From: Micrococcales bacterium
Lineage (GTDB): Bacteria; Actinomycetota; Actinomycetes; S36-B12; UBA5976
Length of the DNA: 12,394 nt
Assembly: GCA_024640585.1 (NCBI GenBank)
Contig: JAHEEQ010000011.1
Location: 1-12,394, forward strand
Direction: 5' to 3'
The stretch's first letter is position 1, and each line of letters opens with the position of its first letter. Of this stretch, positions 5,360 through 12,394 are shown one piece after another. The notes under the pieces are model-generated. The model was not told where the DNA came from and did no database searches. It worked only from the letters and a program-made list of their open reading frames with translations. The position numbers were made by a program, and so were the translations under genes.

Positions 5360-6009
5360 AGCTTCGGAGCGACTTGTTCAATCATCCAAGTGAATCGGGT
5401 TGCTGCTTCCTCAAAGTTGGAGAACTCCTCGCCTCCTGGAGTTATTCCAATCTTCTCACCGTCCATCAGATATGGGCGGAGTTCATTAAGGGGTTTGAAG
5501 TTAGTGAGAATGGTCGAAGGACCTAAGACTTGATAACGAACACCCATCTCATCCTCTTCATTAAAAAGGATTCCGAGCAAAGCAAAAACTTCATTTTGAA
5601 GTCGATACGAAATGTATCTATCGAACACAACTCGACCAGCCTTCTGAGCCCCGCCAGTTTTGGCCTTGCCCTTTGAATCCAAAAGCTTATGGGGAATGAA
5701 TCGCTTATGCCCCACCGATAAAGCACGAGCTTTCTCTGTACTGAAATCGAAGCGCAAAGAAAGCTTATTCGCCAATTCAACAAGAAGATGCGACACATCC
5801 GCCTCTTTTATCTTCGATCGATCGCTGCGAGTGACACGCACAAAACCATCTGGCATGCCAGCAATTGGTTTTGGCTTTGGTTTACGTGAAATTAACTCGG
5901 TTTCACATAAAGAGACAACCTCTTGATTGCTTTTGGCTTTGGCATTCTCAAGGAGATTTTTTACATCTTGAAGCGAAAGCCCCGCAACTTTTTCATCATT
6001 CCAATACAT
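5356..6009 (-). CDS. hypothetical partner of the type IIG enzyme (217 aa)
   Basis: A 217-residue soluble protein. Its start ATG (6007-6009) follows AAGGA directly, and that ribosome site overlaps the stop of the type IIG restriction gene 8 bases upstream, so the two are a tightly coupled pair. The N-terminal 45 residues form a short helical domain (GLSLQDVKNLLENAKAKSN), followed by a Lys/Pro linker (KPKPKPIAGMP) and a mixed alpha/beta region to the end. No PD-(D/E)xK, HNH or methylase motif is evident. Possible roles are a specificity or activity modulator of the restriction enzyme, an anti-restriction safety factor or an unrelated passenger; the coupling favours a shared job. The family is not recognised. 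Confidence 0.7.
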   Translation of the reverse strand: MYWNDEKVAGLSLQDVKNLLENAKAKSNQEVVSLCETELISRKPKPKPIAGMPDGFVRVTRSDRSKIKEADVSHLLVELANKLSLRFDFSTEKARALSVGHKRFIPHKLLDSKGKAKTGGAQKAGRVVFDRYISYRLQNEVFALLGILFNEEDEMGVRYQVLGPSTILTNFKPLNELRPYLMDGEKIGITPGGEEFSNFEEAATRFTWMIEQVAPKL

Positions 6010-6017
6010 ACCATTCC

Positions 6018-9000
6018 TTAGTGAATTTCATTGACCAACAAAGAAGCAGAACTAACGCCGAACAAGTCAGCAACATCTAAATCAGACAACTCATACAACT
6101 CAAGGGTTAACAAATCAATCTGACTTTGGATTCGATCAACATCGGCGGGATTAGCAATAGCTTGGTCTACAAGACTAACAATTTGCTGCTTTAGCGGACT
6201 ATCACCTAAAGGGAAAGGAAACTCGTTAATCATTTCCTTGGTGAAACTAACTCCTCCGTTGTATGAAGCCGACGCGTACTTCTCAGCAACATACTTGATA
6301 GCGAGAGAACTATTCAAAACACCACAAAGAAGTTTGAGCTTAGTCAAATCCATCGATGTAACGACAAGCGTTGATTTGCCCGCAATAGTCGTTCCCAAAG
6401 GGTCTAAAGACACATCTAACTTTGTGAGCCCCTTGATTATCAATTTTGGCAAGTTAGATTTTGTGTAGTACGTGTTCTTAAAGTTTTCAGCAAAGATCGA
6501 CTTTTTCACAACTGGTTTCAAGTACTTTGATTTCAGGTAGGTCATTTCCTTAGAACCCCACCGAGTTGTGTACTTTGACAAAGTACCAGTGTTCACAACA
6601 AAGTAATAATCCACTTGCTCGGTAGAGGCATCAAGTTCTTGAATGAACGGTTTCAGCTCATAGCAATCAGAAGTAGCACAAGCACTTTCACAAACTAGAA
6701 AGTCCTTGACTTTGCCATTAACCCTTTCAACAGCAGCAAGCGAATCAAGACTCTCTGAAAAAAGATAGTCAATTGCGTAGGGGGGCTTTACATCTACTTT
6801 GTCTACTTTGTTTACTTGTCGGTATTCATTTTCCAAAAACTTCCCAAGAGTCAAAGACTTCGTGTTCTCTTTGCTGAACAATGAAATGATTGAATCGACT
6901 TTCGCATTCTCAAAAACATCTCGACCAACTTGCGTGACATCAGTCAAGCTGGCAAGCCCCTGCTCACGAAGGGTTAGACCAAACCCCTTGGACAACCATT
7001 TATCAGGCGTGATGTAAATGAGGTCTCCCTGTCCTTTGAGCAAATCAAGCCCACGCTCAAAGAAAGCAATGTAAATATCCCAATTGCCTTTTGTTAGCTT
7101 GAAGTTCGCAGCAATGAATTCACGTTGACTTTCCAAGCCTTCTTTGACCATCGTCTCTGAATCAATATATGGAGGATTTCCAACCACTACATCAAAGCCC
7201 TCGTAACCGCCATCGGAACCTAACACCTCGGGGAATTCGATGCGCCACTCAAAAGCATTTTTGTAAATTTTGTTCTCTTCAATATCAGCAACAACTTTCT
7301 TAGCCACTAACAAATCAGCTTTGATTTTTTCAATGATTTTTTTGTTGCTCGCAACTTTCACCGCATCCAATTCGAACAGACTCTTCTGCCCCTCAACCAC
7401 CATAAGATTAAGTTCAAGTTGTCGAACTTTTACATACTTCGGGTCGCTATCAAGAATCTCTTCCTTCAAGCTTTTTTTGATTTTCTCGATCAAATTTTCC
7501 AGCTGGCGTTTCTCGGATTTATCACTCGCATTTTTGTATTTTTGAACTGCTGATTTGTAATCGGAAACGCTCACTTTGCTTTTCTTCAACGCCTCCTTCA
7601 AATCGCCATCAATGCCAAACTTGCTAATCAGACTATCACCCGTTTTTATGTTGATATCGATGTTAGGTAGCGTCTCTAGCTCTCCACTCTCCTTGTAATA
7701 CGCATTTTTCAACAGCTCAATCCACAAACGAAGGCGGCAAATTTTGGTTGAATTTGGATTGATGTCTACGCCAAATAGACAACTCTCAATGATTGTTTGC
7801 TTTTCTCTGAACAATGTTTCTTGAACACGCTGGGATTCTCTATTCGTTGGCTTGTATTCAACAAACGCATCTTCATCATCCGTAACGATCAACTCATCAT
7901 TGACGAGTTCAAAGTTGTAATTTTTTAATGACTTTCCTTCGTTATCAAACAACAAACCGAGTTTCGACTTGATGTAAATAAACTCGTTAAGTGCCGAAAC
8001 TAGAAAGTGTCCCGAACCAACAGCTGGATCGCAAACCTTGATGCTGTTGATAATTTCATTTGCCTCACGCTTGTCATCGATCTGATTGAATAGATCTATG
8101 AGGTTTTTACATCTCCAGCCTTTAACCAAGTTGAATTTTTTGATTACAGCATTTGTTATGGCACTACGGCACATATACATCGTGACAAAGCTTGGCGTGT
8201 AGAAGCTTCCGTCTTTGTAACCGTTGATTTTTTCAAAGATTAATCCAAGCACGCTAGCACTGATTAAAGCCTTGTTGTCCTCTTGAATTTCTTCGCCACC
8301 CTCGGTCGTAAAGTCGTAACAGTTCAAGAACTCAAAGATGTATTCAAGTGTTGGCAGTTCACCAGCTCTACGTTTTCCCGATTCATTTTTAAGCACTGTA
8401 TTTTTAACAATCGGCAAGCGTGCCGAATCACTGAGACTTGATATGAAAAGCGCTTCGTGTTCTTTTTTCGTTGGCTCAAACAAGCTGCTATTCAGATACG
8501 GAACGAATTTGAATTTTTCCTTGTTCTGTTCGTCTCTCTCGTCAGGCTTCACTGCCAGCACTTGGAAAAATAGTGCCTCTAAATCATCGTAACTTTTCAC
8601 AAGCTCAGTGTTCAAAAATGCGTAACTTCTTGAACCGTTGTGGTACTTGACTAGTTGAGCCTCTAGAAGCTTGAGAAACAGCAAACGATTTATCCAAGTT
8701 AGCGCCAAATCCAAAGCGATTTGCTGGCTTTGCTCTTCCTCGCTAGAACCGTATTGCTCAACATCACGCACTTGGTACAACTTGCCCTTGGTCTTAATTT
8801 GGACCATTGCGCTCTCAAGCAAAGAGGCTCCATTCCGTTCGCCCTCTTGCTTTCGCTTAATGAGTTTTTTGGAACCTTCCTTGACCTCTTCCAATCCAAT
8901 TAGATGAAGAAGCTCTGAATAAAAATTCTTGTTCAGGCTGTTGCTATCGTTCAAGAACGGTTTTTTTAGCAAATGCTCTGGAGATAGGATTTTGTAAAGT

Positions 9001-9665
9001 GGGATTAGTTTGCTGTCACTTTTTGACGTCTCGTTCAGCGAGCTCTTCGGAAGCTTTGACAAGTCAAAGTAGGTGAACTCAAGGGAGTCTTTATGTCTTT
9101 CAATCGCATCTGATGCGATTTGCGAATAGAAGAAGCCTGTGTCCTTGCCTTTGTCGAGTTCAAACTCCTTAAAAAGCCTAACCAATTTTTTATCATCAGC
9201 AAAAACTTTCTCAAACAGGTTGGCGTCGAATACAAACCACTCACTTGTATTCGTGATGACCAAGTGCTTTATCTCAATGTTTTTCGAGCTGATGCGCTCT
9301 CGAAGGTAGTAGAGAAGTAGCTCCTGTAAAGCCTTCGAATTCAACCTCTCCTTGGAAGGCATTTCATTAATGTTCGCCGTTCTCTTCACTTCAAACAAAA
9401 CACCGACTGAGCTTTTAGCTGTGTTGCCGTTGTGGATAACTAAATCAATTCGGTCTTTAGTGTTGATGAAGTAGTCTTCTTCGAAATGCGACTTTTTCAG
9501 AAAGTTGATAAGAAGATTTTTCTGGTTTTCCTCTGACTCTTTTGTGTCGACGTGCTTGACCAACAATGCCAATTCTTTTTTGAAGCTCTCGATTTGGTTT
9601 CTTGTTGGTTTAACTTTTAAGAATGCTTTATTGAGCACTTCACGGGGAGACAAGGCTGTTGTCAT
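6018..9665 (-). CDS. type IIG restriction endonuclease-N6-adenine methyltransferase (Eco57I/DUF7149 type)
   Basis: A 1215-residue single-chain restriction-modification enzyme. The N-terminus (about 1-60) resembles the DUF7149 region of such enzymes. A PD-(D/E)xK nuclease follows with Asp74 (DRIDLVIHNG) and Glu92-Val-Lys94 (LFEVKR). A long helical connector leads to the methyltransferase: GSFYTP (486-491), the SAM-binding DPAVGSG (546-552), FGVDINPNS (about 631-639) and catalytic NPPY (830-833), which marks N6-adenine methylation. The segment from about 970 to 1180 is the probable target-recognition region, ending in a block like the TaqI-type specificity domain (YASASYNGGVSFTKEMINEFPFP). All catalytic motifs look intact. 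Such proteins methylate host sites on one strand and cut unmodified DNA at a distance, protecting against phages. Its promoter is not obvious; a large inverted repeat lies 25 bases upstream. It is coupled to the next gene. Confidence 0.92.
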   Translation of the reverse strand: MTTALSPREVLNKAFLKVKPTRNQIESFKKELALLVKHVDTKESEENQKNLLINFLKKSHFEEDYFINTKDRIDLVIHNGNTAKSSVGVLFEVKRTANINEMPSKERLNSKALQELLLYYLRERISSKNIEIKHLVITNTSEWFVFDANLFEKVFADDKKLVRLFKEFELDKGKDTGFFYSQIASDAIERHKDSLEFTYFDLSKLPKSSLNETSKSDSKLIPLYKILSPEHLLKKPFLNDSNSLNKNFYSELLHLIGLEEVKEGSKKLIKRKQEGERNGASLLESAMVQIKTKGKLYQVRDVEQYGSSEEEQSQQIALDLALTWINRLLFLKLLEAQLVKYHNGSRSYAFLNTELVKSYDDLEALFFQVLAVKPDERDEQNKEKFKFVPYLNSSLFEPTKKEHEALFISSLSDSARLPIVKNTVLKNESGKRRAGELPTLEYIFEFLNCYDFTTEGGEEIQEDNKALISASVLGLIFEKINGYKDGSFYTPSFVTMYMCRSAITNAVIKKFNLVKGWRCKNLIDLFNQIDDKREANEIINSIKVCDPAVGSGHFLVSALNEFIYIKSKLGLLFDNEGKSLKNYNFELVNDELIVTDDEDAFVEYKPTNRESQRVQETLFREKQTIIESCLFGVDINPNSTKICRLRLWIELLKNAYYKESGELETLPNIDINIKTGDSLISKFGIDGDLKEALKKSKVSVSDYKSAVQKYKNASDKSEKRQLENLIEKIKKSLKEEILDSDPKYVKVRQLELNLMVVEGQKSLFELDAVKVASNKKIIEKIKADLLVAKKVVADIEENKIYKNAFEWRIEFPEVLGSDGGYEGFDVVVGNPPYIDSETMVKEGLESQREFIAANFKLTKGNWDIYIAFFERGLDLLKGQGDLIYITPDKWLSKGFGLTLREQGLASLTDVTQVGRDVFENAKVDSIISLFSKENTKSLTLGKFLENEYRQVNKVDKVDVKPPYAIDYLFSESLDSLAAVERVNGKVKDFLVCESACATSDCYELKPFIQELDASTEQVDYYFVVNTGTLSKYTTRWGSKEMTYLKSKYLKPVVKKSIFAENFKNTYYTKSNLPKLIIKGLTKLDVSLDPLGTTIAGKSTLVVTSMDLTKLKLLCGVLNSSLAIKYVAEKYASASYNGGVSFTKEMINEFPFPLGDSPLKQQIVSLVDQAIANPADVDRIQSQIDLLTLELYELSDLDVADLFGVSSASLLVNEIH

Positions 9666-9689
9666 TCGTCATCACACTTTCTTTTTTGC

Positions 9690-9809
9690 GCACTTAGCTA
9701 GCCGCTTTCAATCAGTTTAATTGCTCAAACTGCGTAATGCCCGTTACAGCGAATCGAACGACCGTAAGAAGCGCCTGAAAGCGGTCTTTACGAAAAACGA
9801 GCTAAGTGC
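9690..9809. repeat. large nested inverted repeat with internal hairpins
   Basis: In the gene-free stretch between the restriction gene and the recombinases, GCACTTAGCT (9690-9699) pairs perfectly with AGCTAAGTGC (9800-9809), and inside it CCGCTTTCA (9702-9710) pairs perfectly with TGAAAGCGG (9776-9784). Within the enclosed loop are CAGTTT/AAACTG (9713-9718, 9727-9732) and GTAA/TTAC (9734-9737, 9744-9747). The whole can fold as a long stem with a multi-branched head. It may be a resolvase or attachment site, a rolling-circle origin or a structured leader RNA of the restriction gene. The nearest plus-strand promoter starts after it. Confidence 0.7.
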
Positions 9810-9837
9810 TTGATTTAATTAGTAAATTAGGTATAAT
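9810..9837 (+). promoter_or_regulatory. sigma70-type promoter of the serine recombinase operon
   Basis: TTGATT (9810-9815) and a perfect TATAAT (9832-9837) are separated by 16 bases in an A/T-rich region, 33 bases before the first recombinase ATG. The -35 box begins immediately after the outer arm of the large inverted repeat, so a protein bound at the repeat would be well placed to repress recombinase expression. Confidence 0.7.
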
Positions 9838-9870
9838 TAATGAACTTTTTGTAATACAGGGGTTTGTAAA

Positions 9871-10524
9871 ATGTGTATTTTTGGGTATATCCGTGTCAGC
9901 ACCCTTCAACAAGCCAACGAAGGCGAAAGCCTTGAGACCCAGCTTAGACAGATTCAGTCCTATGCCGTGCTCAAGGGTTACGAGATTAAGCCAGAGAACT
10001 TCATCACTGAGAAGGGTGTAAGCGGCAGCCTTGAGTTTGAGCGACGCCCTGAAGGAGCCAAACTGTTTGAGCAGCTCTCTAGCGGCGACGTTTTAATCTT
10101 CTCTAAGCTTGACCGAGCCTTTCGCAACACACGCAACGCCCTAAACACACTTCACGAACTAAAGCTAAGAGGGGTGTCTGTCCACTTCATTGACCTTGGT
10201 GGCGATGTCACCAACGACGGAATTGGCTCAGTCATCTTCACGATCTTGAGCGCTTTTGCCACTTTCGAGCGTGAAAGAATTGCCACTAGGATTCGTGAAG
10301 TTAAACAGGTTCAAAAAACCGAAGGAAAGTTCCTTGGAGGATTCACCCGCTTTGGCTATTTGGTTGAGGGCGAGAAGCTCGTTCCTAACCCAGACCAGCA
10401 GGCAATCATTAAGGAGATGAGGGTGATGAGACGCAGGGGGATGAGTCTTCGCCGCATTTCGAAATGGCTCGGCAAGTCTCACGGGGTAGTAATGTCTCAT
10501 TCAACGGTCTCAACCTTCGTCTAA
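9871..10524 (+). CDS. small serine recombinase (resolvase/invertase type)
   Basis: A 217-residue serine recombinase of resolvase/invertase size. The catalytic domain opens with FGYIRVST, placing the nucleophile at Ser10 with Arg8; the second arginine motif is SKLDRAFRN (Arg82, Arg85). The dimer helix follows (about 116-145: SVIFTILSAFATFERERIATRIREV), and a DNA-binding helix-turn-helix ends the protein (about 189-215: GMSLRRISKWLGKSHG and SHSTVSTFV). All catalytic residues look intact. The ribosome site before ATG is weak (CAGGGG at 9-10 bases). A strong promoter and a large inverted repeat lie upstream, where resolvase binding sites usually sit. It is followed 34 bases later by a large serine recombinase, so the pair is one operon. 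It may resolve or excise circles, or assist integration; which one cannot be read from sequence. Confidence 0.9.
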   Translation: MCIFGYIRVSTLQQANEGESLETQLRQIQSYAVLKGYEIKPENFITEKGVSGSLEFERRPEGAKLFEQLSSGDVLIFSKLDRAFRNTRNALNTLHELKLRGVSVHFIDLGGDVTNDGIGSVIFTILSAFATFERERIATRIREVKQVQKTEGKFLGGFTRFGYLVEGEKLVPNPDQQAIIKEMRVMRRRGMSLRRISKWLGKSHGVVMSHSTVSTFV

Positions 10525-10558
10525 AAGTTCCATTTGGAACGAAGCTCAGGAGTAATCA

Positions 10559-12247
10559 GTGGCGACTAAAAAGACCAAACTAGGAAACAACCCCAACACA
10601 ACGCTTCACATCTACACCCGTGTTTCTACGGTCGTTCAAGCTGACAAAGGCACCTCTCTGGATAGCCAGTTGGAGCTAGGCAAGAAAAAGGCGAAAGACC
10701 TCAAGTTTTCTGTTGAACATTGGAATGAAGGCGGCAAAAGCTCTCACCACGATGACATCCAAGGTCGCCCAAAGCTTTACGAGTTGTTCCAAGCGATTAA
10801 GGCGGGGGAAGTTAAGCATCTTTGGGTTTACGACCAATCTAGGCTCTCACGAAACGATCAAGTCGCCTCCATCCTTCGATACGAATTCAACAAGCAAGGG
10901 GTCACACTCTACACAAAAGACGGTCAATTTGACCTCTCTAGTCCGTCTGACAAGCTCCTAAAACAGATGCTCGATGCTGTTGCTGAATTCGAAAACTCAG
11001 TCCGAGCCGAACGCTCTCGAATCGGCAAATTGATGAAGGTGAAGACTGGTTGCTGGCACGGTGGCGTTCCACCCTTCGGCTATGAAATTAGTAATAGCAA
11101 GCTGGCAGAAAACAAAAGTGAATCCAAGTGGGTCAAGTTAATCTTCAAGCAAGCTCTGAAAGGCAATTCCGTTGCCTCCATAAAAAAGGAGCTTGATTCA
11201 AACGGAGTGTTAGCTCGAAGAGGTGGACTGTGGACGCTTGGCTCAATTGAATCGCTAATGACCAACACTCACTACCTCGGTCACTATGTTTACACCGACG
11301 GCGTTTCAGGCGAAAAGGTCGAAGTCTCCTGCCCCAAGCTGGTCGATGAAGTCACGTGGAACTCCATCAACCTAGAACGCAAGAGGAAGGCAAGTCGAAA
11401 AGACCAGCAGAACGCCACGACCAAGAACTTCTACCTCCTCAGAGACTTTATGGTTTGTGGTCATTGCGGTCGCAAGATGGCGGGACGTATCAAGCCAGCG
11501 AAGAGCGAATATATGTATTACTGCCCGAACAAGGAGAGGGTTTGGGCGAAAGAAGGCGAGAGCACAACGCACTATCAGCGTGGGACAGGGTGTGGATTCG
11601 ACCGAGCTATGAACATCCAGCTCACGGATAAAGCGGTTTTCGACACGGTCTTAGACCTTCACAAAAACTCCAGCATCCTCAAAGAAGAGGTCAAAAAACG
11701 TGTCTACGCTGAGCACGGAATCAAAGGAACCGCCGCCTCTGCTGAAGAGATGAAAGGCTACGAGCGCCAGCTACGAAAGCACGAGTCCCTATTTCAAAGC
11801 CTTCAAGAATCCATCGGCAACCTTGAAGCGAACCGAATCCTCAAGCGAATGGACGACAAGGCTTACAAAACTGCCGTTGCTCGAATGAACGATGAAGCTG
11901 ACCGCCTGAAAACCGAAATCACGAACCTTCGTCTCAAGCTCAGAGGTGAAGCCGAGAAGAAGGAATGGGTCTTTTGGATGGACAACTTCGGCGTTGAGAT
12001 CGAAGAGAAGAAGAAGCTGACCGATGAACTGCGCCAGCTTTACCTCAAGGGGCTGGTTGAAAAGATCGAGGCAAAGTTCAATCGGAAGACACGAGCCCAC
12101 GAACTCGACATCCACTTCAAACACCCCATCGTAGGTGACGGAATCAAGTGGAATGACCCAAAGAAAAAGACCTTGGGTTACAAGGTCTTAAAAGGATCAA
12201 AAACGACCTCTGTACAGGTGGAAAAGAGGGACGGACGGGGAAAGTAA
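10559..12247 (+). CDS. large serine recombinase (integrase) at the glmS junction
   Basis: A 562-residue large serine recombinase. The catalytic domain (about 15-165) has IYTRVST with Ser23 and Arg21, and YDQSRLSRN with Arg95 and Arg98. A recombinase domain follows (about 168-275), then a zinc ribbon with Cys300, Cys303, Cys322 and Cys345, a coiled coil (about 395-465) and a basic tail. This is the layout of phage and element integrases that cut both attachment sites with a 2-base stagger. The start is a GTG (10559-10561) preceded by AGGAG. The stop lies only 17 bases from the stop of convergent glmS, so the gene abuts the element end, as integrase genes often do. All domains look complete. 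It is the best candidate for the enzyme that inserts the element at glmS. Confidence 0.93.
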   Translation: MATKKTKLGNNPNTTLHIYTRVSTVVQADKGTSLDSQLELGKKKAKDLKFSVEHWNEGGKSSHHDDIQGRPKLYELFQAIKAGEVKHLWVYDQSRLSRNDQVASILRYEFNKQGVTLYTKDGQFDLSSPSDKLLKQMLDAVAEFENSVRAERSRIGKLMKVKTGCWHGGVPPFGYEISNSKLAENKSESKWVKLIFKQALKGNSVASIKKELDSNGVLARRGGLWTLGSIESLMTNTHYLGHYVYTDGVSGEKVEVSCPKLVDEVTWNSINLERKRKASRKDQQNATTKNFYLLRDFMVCGHCGRKMAGRIKPAKSEYMYYCPNKERVWAKEGESTTHYQRGTGCGFDRAMNIQLTDKAVFDTVLDLHKNSSILKEEVKKRVYAEHGIKGTAASAEEMKGYERQLRKHESLFQSLQESIGNLEANRILKRMDDKAYKTAVARMNDEADRLKTEITNLRLKLRGEAEKKEWVFWMDNFGVEIEEKKKLTDELRQLYLKGLVEKIEAKFNRKTRAHELDIHFKHPIVGDGIKWNDPKKKTLGYKVLKGSKTTSVQVEKRDGRGK

Positions 12248-12256
12248 ATTACCCCC
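12237..12256. other. possible recombination site at the element-glmS junction
   Basis: GGGG, then AAA, then the dyad GTAA-A-TTAC, then CCCC span the stop codon of the large recombinase and the first bases toward glmS. The quasi-symmetry is what a serine recombinase half-site pair could look like, and the position is where the right attachment junction must lie within some tens of bases. No second copy was seen in the window, so this remains a guess about the exact crossover point. Confidence 0.3.
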
Positions 12257-12264
12257 TAGCCACC

Positions 12265-12393
<129 letters not shown>

Positions 12394-12394
12394 C

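Noticed and set aside
9690..9809. Retron-like non-coding RNA (inverted repeat ends like a1/a2)
   Set aside because: No reverse transcriptase gene lies in the window, and the flanking genes are a restriction enzyme and a recombinase.
9690..9809. Integron attC site
   Set aside because: The arms lack the GTTRRRY / RYYYAAC core sites and no tyrosine integron integrase is present.
9821..12251. AGTAAATTA shared by the recombinase promoter region and the glmS junction as paired attachment sites
   Set aside because: Only nine A/T-rich bases match and the promoter copy lies between the -35 and -10 boxes; chance is likely.

Overview
The window is most likely the right-hand part of an integrated mobile genetic element in a proteobacterium. 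The host anchor is the last 130 bases, which on the minus strand encode the C-terminal 42 residues of GlmS, ending in the conserved [15 protein letters not shown]. That ending suits a gamma- or betaproteobacterium; I cannot name the genus. The glmS fragment is about 55% G+C by my count, while a sample of the restriction gene is about 43%. The element reaches to within about 20 bases of the glmS stop, the same chromosomal target used by Tn7. No Tn7 transposition gene is visible. The genes next to the junction are two serine recombinases.

Layout, left to right. (1) 1-1080: a plus-strand run of an RBBP9/YdeN-type alpha/beta hydrolase and two small unknown genes. (2) 1077-2119: a minus-strand cluster with an HUH replication initiator-like protein, a ribbon-helix-helix regulator and one or two tiny genes. 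(3) 2258-4492: a second minus-strand operon with a DUF3102-like protein, a short AAA+ clamp-loader subunit, a phage T4 gp45-type sliding clamp and a small acidic protein, closed by a strong intrinsic terminator. (4) 4493-4642: a divergent control region with nested palindromes. (5) 4643-5359: a plus-strand gene of unknown function. (6) 5356-9665: a minus-strand pair made of a 1215-residue type IIG restriction-modification enzyme and a tightly coupled unknown protein. (7) 9666-9870: an intergenic region with a large nested inverted repeat and a good sigma70-like promoter. (8) 9871-12247: a small and a large serine recombinase. (9) The glmS end.

Inferred logic: the recombinases integrate and excise the element at the glmS 3' end. 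The HUH protein, clamp and loader look like an element-owned replication module without a polymerase or helicase in view. The type IIG enzyme is probably defence or stabilisation cargo. The most unusual feature is the T4-type clamp with a collar-less clamp loader inside a serine-recombinase island, which suggests a plasmid-like or phage-satellite-like element that supplies its own processivity factor. The left boundary is not visible, so genes 9-1080 could be cargo or could lie outside the element.
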